Shown: positions 9,275 through 20,055 of the stretch, one piece after another | How positions within the stretch are numbered: position 1 is the first letter of the stretch | Layout of the letters: each line of letters begins with the position of its first letter | Origin: Lenisia limosa | Lineage: Eukaryota > Breviatea | Reading direction: 5' to 3' | Assembly: GCA_001655205.1 (NCBI GenBank) | Contig: LPNZ01009878.1 | Span: 1 to 64,000 of the forward strand | Length of the DNA stretch: 64,000 bases | Made by a program: the position numbers and the translations under genes | Notes under the pieces: generated by a model | The model's database searches: none | Told to the model about the DNA's origin: nothing | The model's input: the letters and a program-made list of their open reading frames with translations, nothing else

Positions 9275-12200
9275 ATGACATTGTCTAGAGTGAGTAACTT
9301 GTTGGACGCTCCCAGTTTGGACTTAGATAGCAATGAAATCAATGTAAGGGAAGTCATCATCAAAATCACAAGAAAGGTTGGTGTTGCTTGGATCATTTGA
9401 CATTTATACTCTTTTTATCCAATTTCACTTCTAAGCGGTTTTTCTTTCCCTAATTTCATAGGTTGAAAAGAGGAAGCTGTATAAAGATCTGCCTATTTAC
9501 CTTATTTTTGTGATCATCTTCTTCACTGCCATGTCAATGGGCAGAGCGTGGGGGGGTGTATTACTTTTCAGCCAGTTTTAAAATATAACTGCTCAGAGAT
9601 CTTGCATTATTACAACCAGTTTTATTATTTTAATCTTCTTGTGGTTTTAATTCCGTTAGGGTCTTCAAAACACATTTGATGGAACAAGTAAGTTGGTGGC
9701 CCTTCTGTTTTCAATAGCTGTATTTCAATACGTCATTGTTCGCATTGGGATTACCGACGTTCCAGGCTCTGAGAGACGCTGTTGTTGACGAGGAGTTTGT
9801 GAGAGAAGATACCCATATTAAGAAGGACTTCTATGCTATTGGAAGCTTCGAAGAGTTCTGGGAGGTAAGATAGAACTTAGGCATGAGAAACCGCTTTTTT
9901 GGAGATTGACCCCTTCAGTGGCTCCAAGGCCCATTTGTCAACGCACTAACTGAGACAACTGATTACAGTGGAGCCGAACTGCCGGTTGAGGTTTGTTTTC
10001 AAGTGTTTTTTTTTTATCTTGACAATTGACCACCCCAGGAGCAAGGCTATATCTACGGATACAACAAGCTGATCGGAGGGGTTCGATTCCGACAGGTTTG
10101 GAGATGATCCACTCAAGGCATTAACTATACAGCTCCGAGTGCGAGATGACAGTTGCAAAATCTCTTCAGCATATGAGGATTGGATTGGAATGGACTGCTA
10201 CTACTACTACGATATGTTTACTAAGCAAACAGAGCCTTTTGGTCCGCGCGACCCTGCAAAAGGCCCTGCTGACAAGTGAGCTAACTCAACAACGGAGACG
10301 GGTTGGTACTATGATGACTTTTTAGGTACCAGTACACTGAAGCGGCTGATACGAAGTCGCAATGGATGTTTGGCAAGGTTTGATATTCCTTTGGGCGAAT
10401 AAGGGCTTACTATTGCTTCAGGTGTCGTTTTACTACGATGCTGGAGGCTATTTGACCGACATTCCAAAGAACGAAAGCCTTGCTGACCGAGTGCAGGAGT
10501 TGAAGGTACGATGAATGTTACATGGTCTTTCTAATTAATTAGGACGATTTATGGATTGACCAACACACAAGAGGTAGGTTGTGCACTGGGTTCTCACGGT
10601 ATCCCTTTCTTGGCTTATTGATTTAGCTGTAATGATCTACTTTAACGTCTTCAACGCCAACATCAACAGTCAAGTGGCGTCATGTCGACTGGTTGGTAAC
10701 ACGCTTTCCCTTTACGCTTCAGGTTGTCGAGTTCTCACCTGGTGGAGCCATTGAGGTTGACAGTCAGTTCACAATCTTCCGTCTCAATGTAAGTGATTTC
10801 CGTGTGTTCTGTTTTCAGCAAAACCCCATTTTCTCAGTTCACGTTTCCAGCCATATGTTGATGTTTATGATGACATTCGAATGGCATGTGAGATTTTGGT
10901 GGTTCTCTTCTGGATCTACTTCATTTCCAATGAAATATCTGAGGTTTGCCAAAGATTGAGACTGGTGTGTTTTATTTGTTTAATAACAGATGCCAGACTA
11001 TAGCATTGTATTATTTCGTAGATATTTTCCTTTTTGACCAAATTAGCTTCGAGCATTCAAACGCAAAACTGGTTCGATGTTTAACTATTTTGGAAGGTAT
11101 GCCGTTCTCTTTTTGAATCCTGAACACTTCCTGACTTTTCAGTTTGTGGAACTTTGTGGACCTCCTAAATTTAATCATATTTGGGATTGGATTCTACCAA
11201 ATGGGTACCTATATCCTAAGCTCGGAGAGGAAGGAAGTTGACATGCTTCAAAATGACTATATTCCTCTCGAAGAGCTTGCCAATAAGTAAGGATTGTCTG
11301 GGCTTTCCTTAAGCAAACTTCTGTAACAATTCAGGTATCTTCAATTCTACAACCTTGCTGCTTTCAACGTCCTGATTTGTACGTACAAAGTGGGCAAGAG
11401 AAGTAGTGAATGCTTTATTATGGTGTTCTTCCTTATCTTGATAGATTTTCAAATTCCTCCACCTGAACGATCGTCTCAACCTTCTCTGGAAGACCCTTGG
11501 CGAGGTTAGACATTTGGTGTTGGTTATTCTCTCACCCTCCAGGCAAGTAGTGACCTTATCTCTTTTTTCTTCATGTTCTTTGTGGTGGTGATGGCCTTCT
11601 GTCTGATGGGCCATCTCCTCTTCGGGCCTGAAATGGAGGAGTTCTCTACTTTCACAAGTTCGTTCGCCACGACCATTAACATGATCATGGGTGTTGTCGG
11701 TATGTGGGGTGGGGGCTCTTGCAGATTATTGGCATATCGTAAAGAAAAAACCTTACCCATTAAATTTCCATTCGAGTATAACAAGCTGATCTATTATAGA
11801 TTATAACAAGCTGGAGTCTATCAACCGCTTCCTTGCACCAGTGTTCTTCTTTGCCTTCCTGATCTTGGTGTATTTCTGCCTCAGTAAGCCAGAATAAGAC
11901 TAAAATCGTTGTATCTGTTTTGAGGGGTGAGGGAGAGCAACAAAGGGGTAAAAAGGTCGCAATGTAGGTTCTTGTACAAATCCAGCTTGATTGCTCAATG
12001 ATATTGTCTATAGTACATGTCTCCCTCCCTCACTCTTCAGCGAATATGTTTATCTCCATTGTCAATCGGGCCTATATGGTTGTACACGCAAACATGCAGC
12101 TAAGCGACTCGCTCAAGAAAAGCAAGAAGGTCAACAAGGACAGCAAGGATGACATTGACAACCAGAAGCCGAAGAAGCTCAAGACCAAGTTAAAGATGAC

Positions 12201-13153
12201 TGTAATCCTCGAACGCCTTGAAGACTTTGTCAAGTCGACTGGCATGGTGGTTGTGCAGAGCGAAGAGCTTCTTCCCGTGAGATTGGGGCATCTGTCATCA
12301 AGCCAAGAATTTGCTGACCCTTCAGATTTTAGACGATGATGAGAAAAGTGTCATTTTCGTCAAAGCAATCCAAAAGCAAATCCGCAAAGAAAAGCGTGCT
12401 GCAATTCAGGTATTTTTCTTTTCTCTTTGAGTCTGAATGACGGAGTAGGCCATTTCTGACAAGGCCGGTCCGGCTCACTTCTCGGAGTTGAAGCGAGTTG
12501 AGCTCACAATCAATGAGATAAAAGCCATGAAAGAAAGGGTATGGAACCACGTTCTTCTTCTCATTCGGGTTCTTCTCATTTGTTACCTTTTGCATTGACC
12601 TTTCAGGTCCTAACCATGTTTGACAATAATGGCATTCCAAGACCAGAAGTCAAAAATGGTTTGTAGGATGAATTTTTCTTTCCTACTTACCTTAACTCAC
12701 ACCCCAGAACTAGAACCATCACCTGAACTCGAAAAAGCAAGCAGCAAGCCCGAGTTTGTGAATATCTTCAGCAAAAAGACTGTCAAGAAGACGGAGAAAA
12801 AGTCCAAGAAGAAGGCTTCTTTTAAGGTGGTTCACCACTCTTATGAATTGGCATATAAAAAATATTTTAAATTATATTACTTTATTATAATTTAAAATAT
12901 TTCATCTCTGCAGGATCCCAACGAAAATGCGACTGAAATGGTGGATAAGTCGGCTTCACCTGGACCTTCGGTAAGATGCATTGGGTAATATTCACCTTCA
13001 AGGAGCTGCGGGTGAGTAACGAAGAGGCTGAAGTTGATGAGGCCCACTTTGACGAAGAAATGTGAGCTGCAGAACCTACCTCTAGTACCAAGCCATTATT
13101 AACTCTGTAGTGATGAGCCGACCCCCAAGGGCTCTGATGACGATTGGGTGTAA
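9275..13153 (+). CDS. PKD2: Polycystin-2 (TRPP) cation channel
   Basis: A non-selective cation channel of the polycystin/TRPP family, usually in ciliary, ER or plasma membranes. The start MTLSRVSNLLDAPSLDLD leads to S1 (LPIYLIFVIIFFTAMSMGRA). The large extracellular TOP domain then follows, with FYAIGSFEEFWEWLQGPFVN, YGYNKLIGGVRFRQ and SSAYEDWIGMDCYYYYD, as in family members. S2-S5 include ACEILVVLFWIYFISNEISE, GSMFNYFGSLWNFVDLLNLI and DLISFFFMFFVVVMAFCLMG. The pore is FATTINMIMGVVDYNKL and S6 is NRFLAPVFFFAFLILVYFCL then TNMFISIVNRAYMVV. A Lys-rich, helical C-terminal tail ends DDDWV at 13153. The selectivity-filter acidic residue of vertebrate PKD2 (LGD) is replaced by Val here. About 20 short introns; roughly 750 residues, within the family range. 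Confidence 0.93.
11777..11820 (+). repeat. 25-bp-spaced duplication across a PKD2 intron 3' end
   Basis: The 12-mer tataacaagctg occurs at 11777 in the intron and again at 11802 in the exon, each followed by similar bases (ctatta / tctatc). The exon copy encodes the YNKL just after the pore filter. The pattern fits a local tandem duplication of the exon start into the intron. Confidence 0.6.
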
Positions 13154-13373
13154 TTTTAGTTTTCTGTTTGTTGATTTGATTTTTGAGCTGATGTCAAATT
13201 GTATCTTGATATATTATTATATTGATAAATCTCTAACTACAAAGTACAAATACTACACTTATATTGGTGCTAATGAGAACAGCCTTTCGACTACAGGCTC
13301 AGAGGAATCAATAACCGATACTCACCCCATGAAATGCACAAAATATAAATATCAAAAAAAAAAAACCCAGAGC

Positions 13374-15362
13374 TTAGTAAACAGCGGCGTTGTATCCAGG
13401 AGCTGGGGAGGGTGCTTCGAATTGCATAAGATCCCCTGATGGAGTTGTTGACTGAGGCTATGAAGGTCAATTTGAGAGAGTACATAATGTACAAAGAGGT
13501 GAAAAAAAAAAAAAGATAGCCTCTCACTTGATAGCCAGATTGTCTTTGGTGAACTTCCCTTTGCTCGTGCCTCTCAAGGTTTCTCATTTCCTCCTGGCTG
13601 TCTGAGGCTTGCTGTGGGGTGAGAATACTGCTCCAAGTGTCTAAAACGATACAACAGAGCACATCACACCTTTCCTTTTGTTTTGATAGCTTCACGCTCA
13701 GTGATAAGGGACTGCTTCTTTGCCTGGGTGGTATAAATGGCAACTCTTAACCAGAAAGGAGAAAATCGCCTCGTGATATCCCACCTGCAGTTCATTTGCT
13801 CCGTTTGTCAGCTTCTGAGTATCTTCTAATGAAACAAACTACAACGTTAGCAATTCGATCGCTCATAAATATGGCTGTTACTGATCAATGATTTCTCTTC
13901 AGTTGAACCTGAAATTATTTTGGAAACATGGTCGCTCACAGAAGTTGTCATCACTGGGTGAGAAGTGTACTTGGCCGTGGGGTCAATGGGAGAATCGGAA
14001 GGCTGAATCATGAGTACAAACAAATGCGCAAGCACGTGACAGAACAACAGTCAACTCCTCACCACAATGAGCGCTTGGATCTCATCTGGGAACCTGGCGG
14101 ACACGGAACGGATCCGCGGGTAGTTGTTAGTGGGCGTGTACGTCACTTTAGCTGTTCGTGTTAGAAATGCTGCCCATGTTTACGATAATGAAAAAGCAGA
14201 AATGCTAATTGCCTCCATTACTCTCACGTTTCCTTGGAGGTGGCTTTGAAGCTTCATATGACTGGCGATAAGGGGGTGATGCATGGGCCGGAGAAGTGCC
14301 TGGATGTTAAATCTTTATTCATGTTTCAATAAGCTAATTCCTAATGTTATCGAGTCAAATTTTCATTTCAGCCTACTGTTTGATGGTGGAGGGGGGCTCG
14401 GATCGGAGTAAACAGGGCGAGCTGCAGGGGGAGGAGAGGGCTGAAGGGTCATCCATAACTTTTTTTAAAAAAAGCTAGAATATGGGTCATATCTGAAGTT
14501 TTACATTGTAAAAAAAGTCTTCTTTTAAACAACTCATGATCATGAAAAAAGACTTCTTTTCAACAACTCATGATCATGAAAAGACTATCCCAATCACGTT
14601 TGGATTATTAAAACATATAAATCCTCACATACTCTCTGCTGGGCTGGTGGTGGGGAGGTGTAATTGTTATAGTTGGGCTGGGCTGGGCGCTGGTAGGGGG
14701 GAGGACCTTGGGGTTGCTAAAAGGGCCATGAACTAGATGGAAATGATAGCCCTATGTTCTTGGTTTGTTATTGCTTTGCTAGTAAGAAGCAGCGCTTACA
14801 TTGTTGTATCCAGGAGAAGGGTTCTGATAAGGTCGGGGTGGTGCCTGATGGNNNNNNNNNNNNNNNNNNNNNNNNNNNNNNNNNNNNNNNNNNNNNNNNN
14901 NNNNNNNNNNNNNNNNNNNNNNNNNNNNNNNNNNNNNNNNNNNNNNNNNNNNNNNNNNNNNNNNNNNNNNNNNNNNNCTAAGAATACAGTTTATAAATAG
15001 AAAAGATTTTTTAATCATAATACTAATTCAACCACAATTTCTCATCTGAATACCCTGAAAGTCCAAGTCAAAAGGAACAATCATTATTCTTCATTCATAC
15101 CTGAGACGGTCCTGTGTAAGGAGGGGGCTGTTGGTATCCACCTCTTTGCTGTTGCTACAACAGTGTTAAACCAATAAATAAAACAAAAGAGAGATAATGG
15201 AAGGCGTAAGGGACGTTCAGAAAAGTTGTCTAAGAGAAACAATCGAAGCTCTACTTACAGGAGGGTAGTTCTGATAGTTTGGCTGTGCCCCATAGTTCTG
15301 ATTCGGGTAATAACCTGGAGTCGGTCAAACTATCTCACCTAAGAGAGCTTACCTGAGGACAT
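13374..15362 (-). CDS. Pro/Tyr/Gln-rich protein with C-terminal coiled coil, unrecognised
   Basis: The start at 15362 encodes MSS, then a phase-1 intron, then YYPNQNYGAQPNYQNYPP. Further exons read QQQRGGYQQPPPYTGPSQ, HQAPPRPYQNPSPGYNN (just before the 14852-14977 gap), QPQGPPPYQRPAQPNYNNYT, LQPSPPPAARPVYSDPS and TSPAHASPPYRQSYEASKPP: a long low-complexity domain. The second half is ordinary protein: KVTYTPTNNYPRIRSVSARF, DEIQALIV, TAKYTSHPVMTTSVSDHVSK, EDTQKLTNGANELQ, AKKQSLITEREAIKTKGK and SQEEMRNLERHEQREVHQRQ, ending SGDLMQFEAPSPAPGYNAAV and a stop at 13374-13376. A Pro-rich arm plus coiled coil recalls ESCRT or endocytic adaptors, but no UEV, VHS or ENTH domain is visible. One or more exons may lie in the gap. 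Confidence 0.55.
14511..14578 (+). repeat. Two tandem 34-bp copies in an intron
   Basis: Copy 1 is 14511-14544 and copy 2 is 14545-14578, with two differences. Each ends in the palindrome catgatcatg. The repeat lies in a probable intron of the Pro-rich gene. Confidence 0.85.
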
Positions 15363-15654
15363 CTTTACTATTACCTACTCTATTCCTCTCTCTTCTAATT
15401 GTTTGTAATATATATATATATATATACTATACCAATAATATTAGACCAATAGACCAAATCAAGAAAATGATTTGAGTTTGGTCTAACCGGTATAATTGGA
15501 CCAGGATGGATGGTCTTTCGGATCTCGGATTTGGCAAAGTGTAGCTGGCGCAACTCAGCAAAAACTGTTCACAAACTGTTTTATTGAATTACTAATGATG
15601 ATTTTCAATGAATTGGAAAGTGGCACCTTGTTGGGTGTGATGAAACTAGGAATA

Positions 15655-18600
15655 TATCATCAGTGATGAGCCCTGAAAGTAAAACTGAAGAAAAAATCCA
15701 TTGAACCTATATTCCATAGTCGGCGATTCTTTTCGACCTTTTTGGCAGANNNNNNNNNNNNNNNNNNNNNNNNNNNNNNNNNNNNNNNNNNNNNNNNNNN
15801 NNNNNNNNNNNNNNNNNNNNNNNNNNNNNNNNNNNNNNNNNNNNNNNNNNNNNNNNNNNNNNNNNNNNNNNNNNNNNNNNNNNNNNNNNNNNNNNNNNNN
15901 NNNNNNNNNNNNNNNCGCCCCTTGAATTCGCGGACTGATGGAAGCCTTTTGAGATTGGAGGCCTTCGAGTGGATACCAATGCATATCTAAACAATAAGGA
16001 GATGTTTTTGCATGGTACAAAGAGAGGTTCAACAAGGACCCTACCGAAAGTTTGTGGAGCATTGACGCGAAGACATTCACCGCGTCTTCGTCAGTTTTAA
16101 CATTCGATGGCACCACTCGGTTCACTTCGTTGAGCATTTGCTGAGGAAGTAAGAAGAAAATTGTGGATGCACTACAATTGCGATGGGACATCCTGTGCCC
16201 ACCATCAGGGAGGGGTCAGACTCGTCAGAATTGAGAACCTTAAATACAGGAGGAAGAAGAGGGTACGCTGAGTTGACCTCACAACCACATTTCAAGCTAG
16301 CACCTAGACGGGGTGAGCAAAAGAGAAGCACAAGTTTACATAATATCACATATGATACTACGTAGATGTGAAAGAAAGCAACAAATGAGAAGGGGTTTTC
16401 GTCAACCTTTGTAGGTAACCCCAATACACCCTACTTACTGTTACCACGGTCGAACTTGATAATGAAGTAGGAGGACTTTGAGCGGAAAGGGAGGTTCACA
16501 TCCTGAAGTGTGAATATCTTATAAGCATGAATTCAACTATTGATGATTTACATTACACACGAAAGAAATCCGTCAAACCTTGCAGTCTTTGCTAGTTGCT
16601 GAATGGAACTTTGTAATCTTTCTGGGGGGCTGGATGGAGAACCCCTTCAGTCCAAAGACTCCACCTTAACTGTGAATCGAAAATACACAATATCTTTGTG
16701 AAACCACTCCAATATGTCCAGTGTAATCTGTCATCAACATTGCTCACGTTTAATGTCACTGATGGTGCTGGCCAAAGATTGGCGACCGCGAAGTCTCAAA
16801 TAAATGCGGTAGAGAATCTTTTCAACATCATGGTTCATCGCATCACTAAAGCTTTAATAACGTACAATGTGCCATTTTTTCAACAAAGTAATGCATCCCC
16901 TTACGTTTCAGCCATCTTCCCGTCTTCCGGCGCCACGTCACAGCCACAGAGCCACTGAGCCCATCTATAGGCCCGACAACGGCGTTTGGAGAAAGACGGA
17001 CGACTGGAGGGTAGGTTACACTCTGATAGGGGCTTCGTGTCACAAGATGAATAGGTAACAAATGCAATATGAGGTGACTCACAAGATGAATAGCAGGTGA
17101 CAAATGCAATATGAGGTGACGGAAGACCCACCAAATCTGGTCATTAAAGGCGACCGGGGCATTGGGGACAAGCCCGTCGTCTCCAGGAAAGAGGTTCAAA
17201 AGGTTATTGGCTGCAGACAGCAATCCGCCTGAGGAGTAAACCCACAAAAATTGAATTTTGAAACTTTAACCCTTGATATTCCAACGTACTCGGCAGTTCG
17301 TCACTTCCACTAAACGACATTGATGATGTGGCAGCAACAATTTTCAGGTTAGGAATATACGTTAAGTCAACCTGAAGTGGTCATAGAAGTGCTTGAGTGA
17401 CGAAAAAAACCCAAAACCTCGCGTACTATGATAACCGCCTGTTGCACCGAAAGTTTGACTCGGAGCTCAACCGGGTGTGTCTCGAAATATTTCTCCTTGA
17501 TCATAAGATCGTGTGTGGGGAGGGGGGGGGTATAATTGGAAAACTTATGAAACAAAAAACACCCCAAATCAACTCTGTTGGCTAGCAATACACGAGGGTT
17601 GAGAACAACAAAAAAAAAAAGCCCAGGCCAGTCGCNNNNNNNNNNNNNNNNNNNNNNNNNNNNNNNNNNNNNNNNNNNNNNNNNNNNNNNNNNCCGCTTA
17701 GAAAACAAAAAAAAAGGCCCCCCGGTGGGGGGGGGGGAGGACTCAATCAGCCCATAACTAGTAAGTCACAGCCAAGAAACACATGCCAAAGCTCACGGGT
17801 AACATTTGTTCGACGTTGGCAACGCCGGGTGCCGGGGTGGCCGGCTTGGTTTCAGCGTCAGACTCCTCTGCGCCGCTATAGTCCACTTCGTCTTCTTCCA
17901 TGTCCTGAAGCGTAAGCTCGCGATGAGTGTTATTGTCCACGGACCTCCGGAATCATTGCATCAGGGTCTTTCTCCGATACTGCTGAAGCTGATTCGGGCT
18001 CTGAGTCCTTGTATCTCAGAATGAAGTCCTACATCATGATTTCCAGCCAGTAACTGCTTCACACCACACGACAGCCAACCTGAGTTAGCTTCTCGAGGTT
18101 CTGCTGTCTCAACTCATCCGCTTCATTGGGCTTATCAGCAGATAGCGTGGATTCGACAATTTCCATAGTTAGGCCTTCGGTTGCGTACGCTTCATAACGT
18201 CAATAGATAGAGAACAATCCCCAAATGGACAGTCAACAAACCTCGTTTGTAACTGTAGAGTCTCTGGTATGCAGTGTAAAGTGGGGGAGGAAGCTTCTTC
18301 AGCTTTTCCGAGATCTGAAAGTTGTGAAAGTCATAGAGAGAAAATAGCCGGTAAATATCAGGCCGTTGGTACCCTCATAGTGAGAGGGCCATCTTTTGTC
18401 TCAACTCAGCGAATGACACTGTATTATTTGATGAAAAATACAAATTGGTTATGCAGAACACACGATAGTAAAATACCTCTTCATTTGAATTAGTGTCAAA
18501 GATATCACTCAAGGGGTCAGCAGCCTGGGGGGGGGGGGTCACAACCAGTTGAGAGAAATGTGANNNNNNNNNNNNNNNNNNNNNNNNNNNNNNNNNNNNN

Positions 18601-19843
18601 NNNNNNNNNNNNNNNNNNNNNNNNACAAGAATCTAAGTAAAAAGCATTCACAAGAAACCAAGTATAAAGCATACCTTCTTAATTTGGCTGAGATGTTTGC
18701 TGACAAACTCAAGACGCTTCTTCTTCTCCTCGAGAACCTACACTATTGATCCTGTTCAAAACTCTTCATTATGACGCGGTTTCAAAATTGATCGATTAAA
18801 AAGCCTATTCCACAAAAGCCCTACCTTCCTGAGAAGTGCCACTTGCTCCTCCTGTGCATTGAGCCTCTCAGTCCAGCTGAATGTTAAGTTATCTTCATAA
18901 TGACTCAGATGGAAAGAAAAAAGCAGAAAACCGTAAGGAAAATTATCTTTTTACATTTCTTCCTACATTTTGCGCTCTTGCAATTCATGACAGAGCATTT
19001 TAATGTGAACCTGGTCTTCAGTATCTTCAGGATGAGGCTAGAGAAAAAGTGAGACAAAGAAAAGATATCGGTGACGCTCACAAACTAAGTCCTGACACAA
19101 ATATCCATGAACCTTATTCACAACACCACACTCACTTTAAGATCCTCCGGTGCCTGACTTTCGAAATCTTCGGCAGAAACTCCAATCTCATCAAGAGGGC
19201 TGAGCAAGTTATGTCATAAACGAAATCCGTAACATGGCAAAGTTCAACTATACTCCTCCTCAAATCCAATTTCGCCTCAACTCAATGAAAGGTAACTCAC
19301 AATTTTTTCTTTAGCTTTTCAATTTCACGTCTGACATATTCAGCCTCCATTGCAGAAGGGCAGTTGGAGATCAAATGATGCATCTTGTTATCAATGGCGG
19401 TGAAGGTATTCAGTGCCTGAAATTGCGGTTATTATAATAAAACACGTTAAATGAGGGAGTAGAAGAGCTTTGAAAGAGCATACCGATACCCAGTGAGATT
19501 CCATCTGTTTAGCTGTGTACTCAACAGCAGCGGTAGCAGCAATAAAATCACTATCCCAAGCAGGTGGACCAGCTCCTTCCTGAAAAAAGGGTTTAGTTAT
19601 TCAGAACAAAGCGGGAATTACCGTTTTAGAGCGTTTTTCTTCTTCAAGAATGATAGGATACGCCTCTTCGATAACTTGGCGATATCTAACAGAGAGCTTT
19701 TCCGCTGATTCGAGCTTGGCCTCAAAGTTAAGAGCTTCAATCTCCTCTTCAGCGACACCATGTTCTCTAAAATAATCCAATATCTGACTAGCGGACATTG
19801 TCAGTGACCCGTTGGTCCCAACACTCCCTTCTTCAACTTCCAT
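15655..19843 (-). CDS. THOC5: THO complex subunit 5 (THOC5)
   Basis: THOC5 is part of the THO/TREX complex, which couples transcription to mRNA export in the nucleus. The start at 19843 reads MEVEEGSVGTNGSLTMSASQ. Helical exons follow: EAEYVRREIEKLKKK, QVHIKMLCHELQERK, SWTERLNAQEEQVALLRK and VLEEKKKRLEFVSKHLSQIK. The family hallmark follows as KLKKLPPPLYTAYQRLYSYK (human RHLPPPLYVLFVQATAYG). An acidic linker (MEEDEVDYSGAEESDAETKP) and the C-terminal half come next: SAANNLLNLFPGDDGLVPNA (human SPDSVLSCLYPGDHG), RSKSSYFIIKFDRG, NSAYPLLPPVFKVLNSDESD (human PGYSSIPPVFQLCLNW) and NRVVPSNVKTDEDAVNVFAS. Three gaps (15750-15915, 17636-17693, 18564-18624) remove or shorten exons, so the C-terminus near 15655 is uncertain. 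Confidence 0.82.
17041..17121 (+). repeat. Two tandem copies (39 and 42 bp) at a THOC5 exon-intron boundary
   Basis: Copy 1 is 17041-17079 and copy 2 is 17080-17121. On the coding strand the transcript-first copy ends in cttgtgagtc, a good 5' splice site, and the other copy has cttgtgacac. Confidence 0.8.
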
Positions 19844-20055
19844 TTGAACACCTAAGTTATAATACTACAAGCGCTTCAACTGTACTATAGTAAACTTAGA
19901 AATAAACTCTCTTCGCACAAAATTTACAGTGGGTAAAAAAGCAAAAAAAAGAAAACAAACAAATGATTGATTACTTTGGATTACTCACAAGGTCCGCGCG
20001 CGCGAAACGTTTTGCAGCACAGCCTTTTTTATCTAAGTGAAATTTGAGGGAAATA
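19844..20055. promoter_or_regulatory. Short divergent promoter between THOC5 and MPDU1
   Basis: Only 212 bp separate the two start codons, so both promoters must lie here. It is A/T-rich with an A-run near 19940-19960 and a short cgcgcgcg run at 19997-20004. No TATA box can be assigned with confidence. Confidence 0.5.

Noticed and set aside
14511-14578. Transposon end or target-site duplication
   Set aside because: The two copies abut directly with nothing inserted between them, so this is a tandem duplication.
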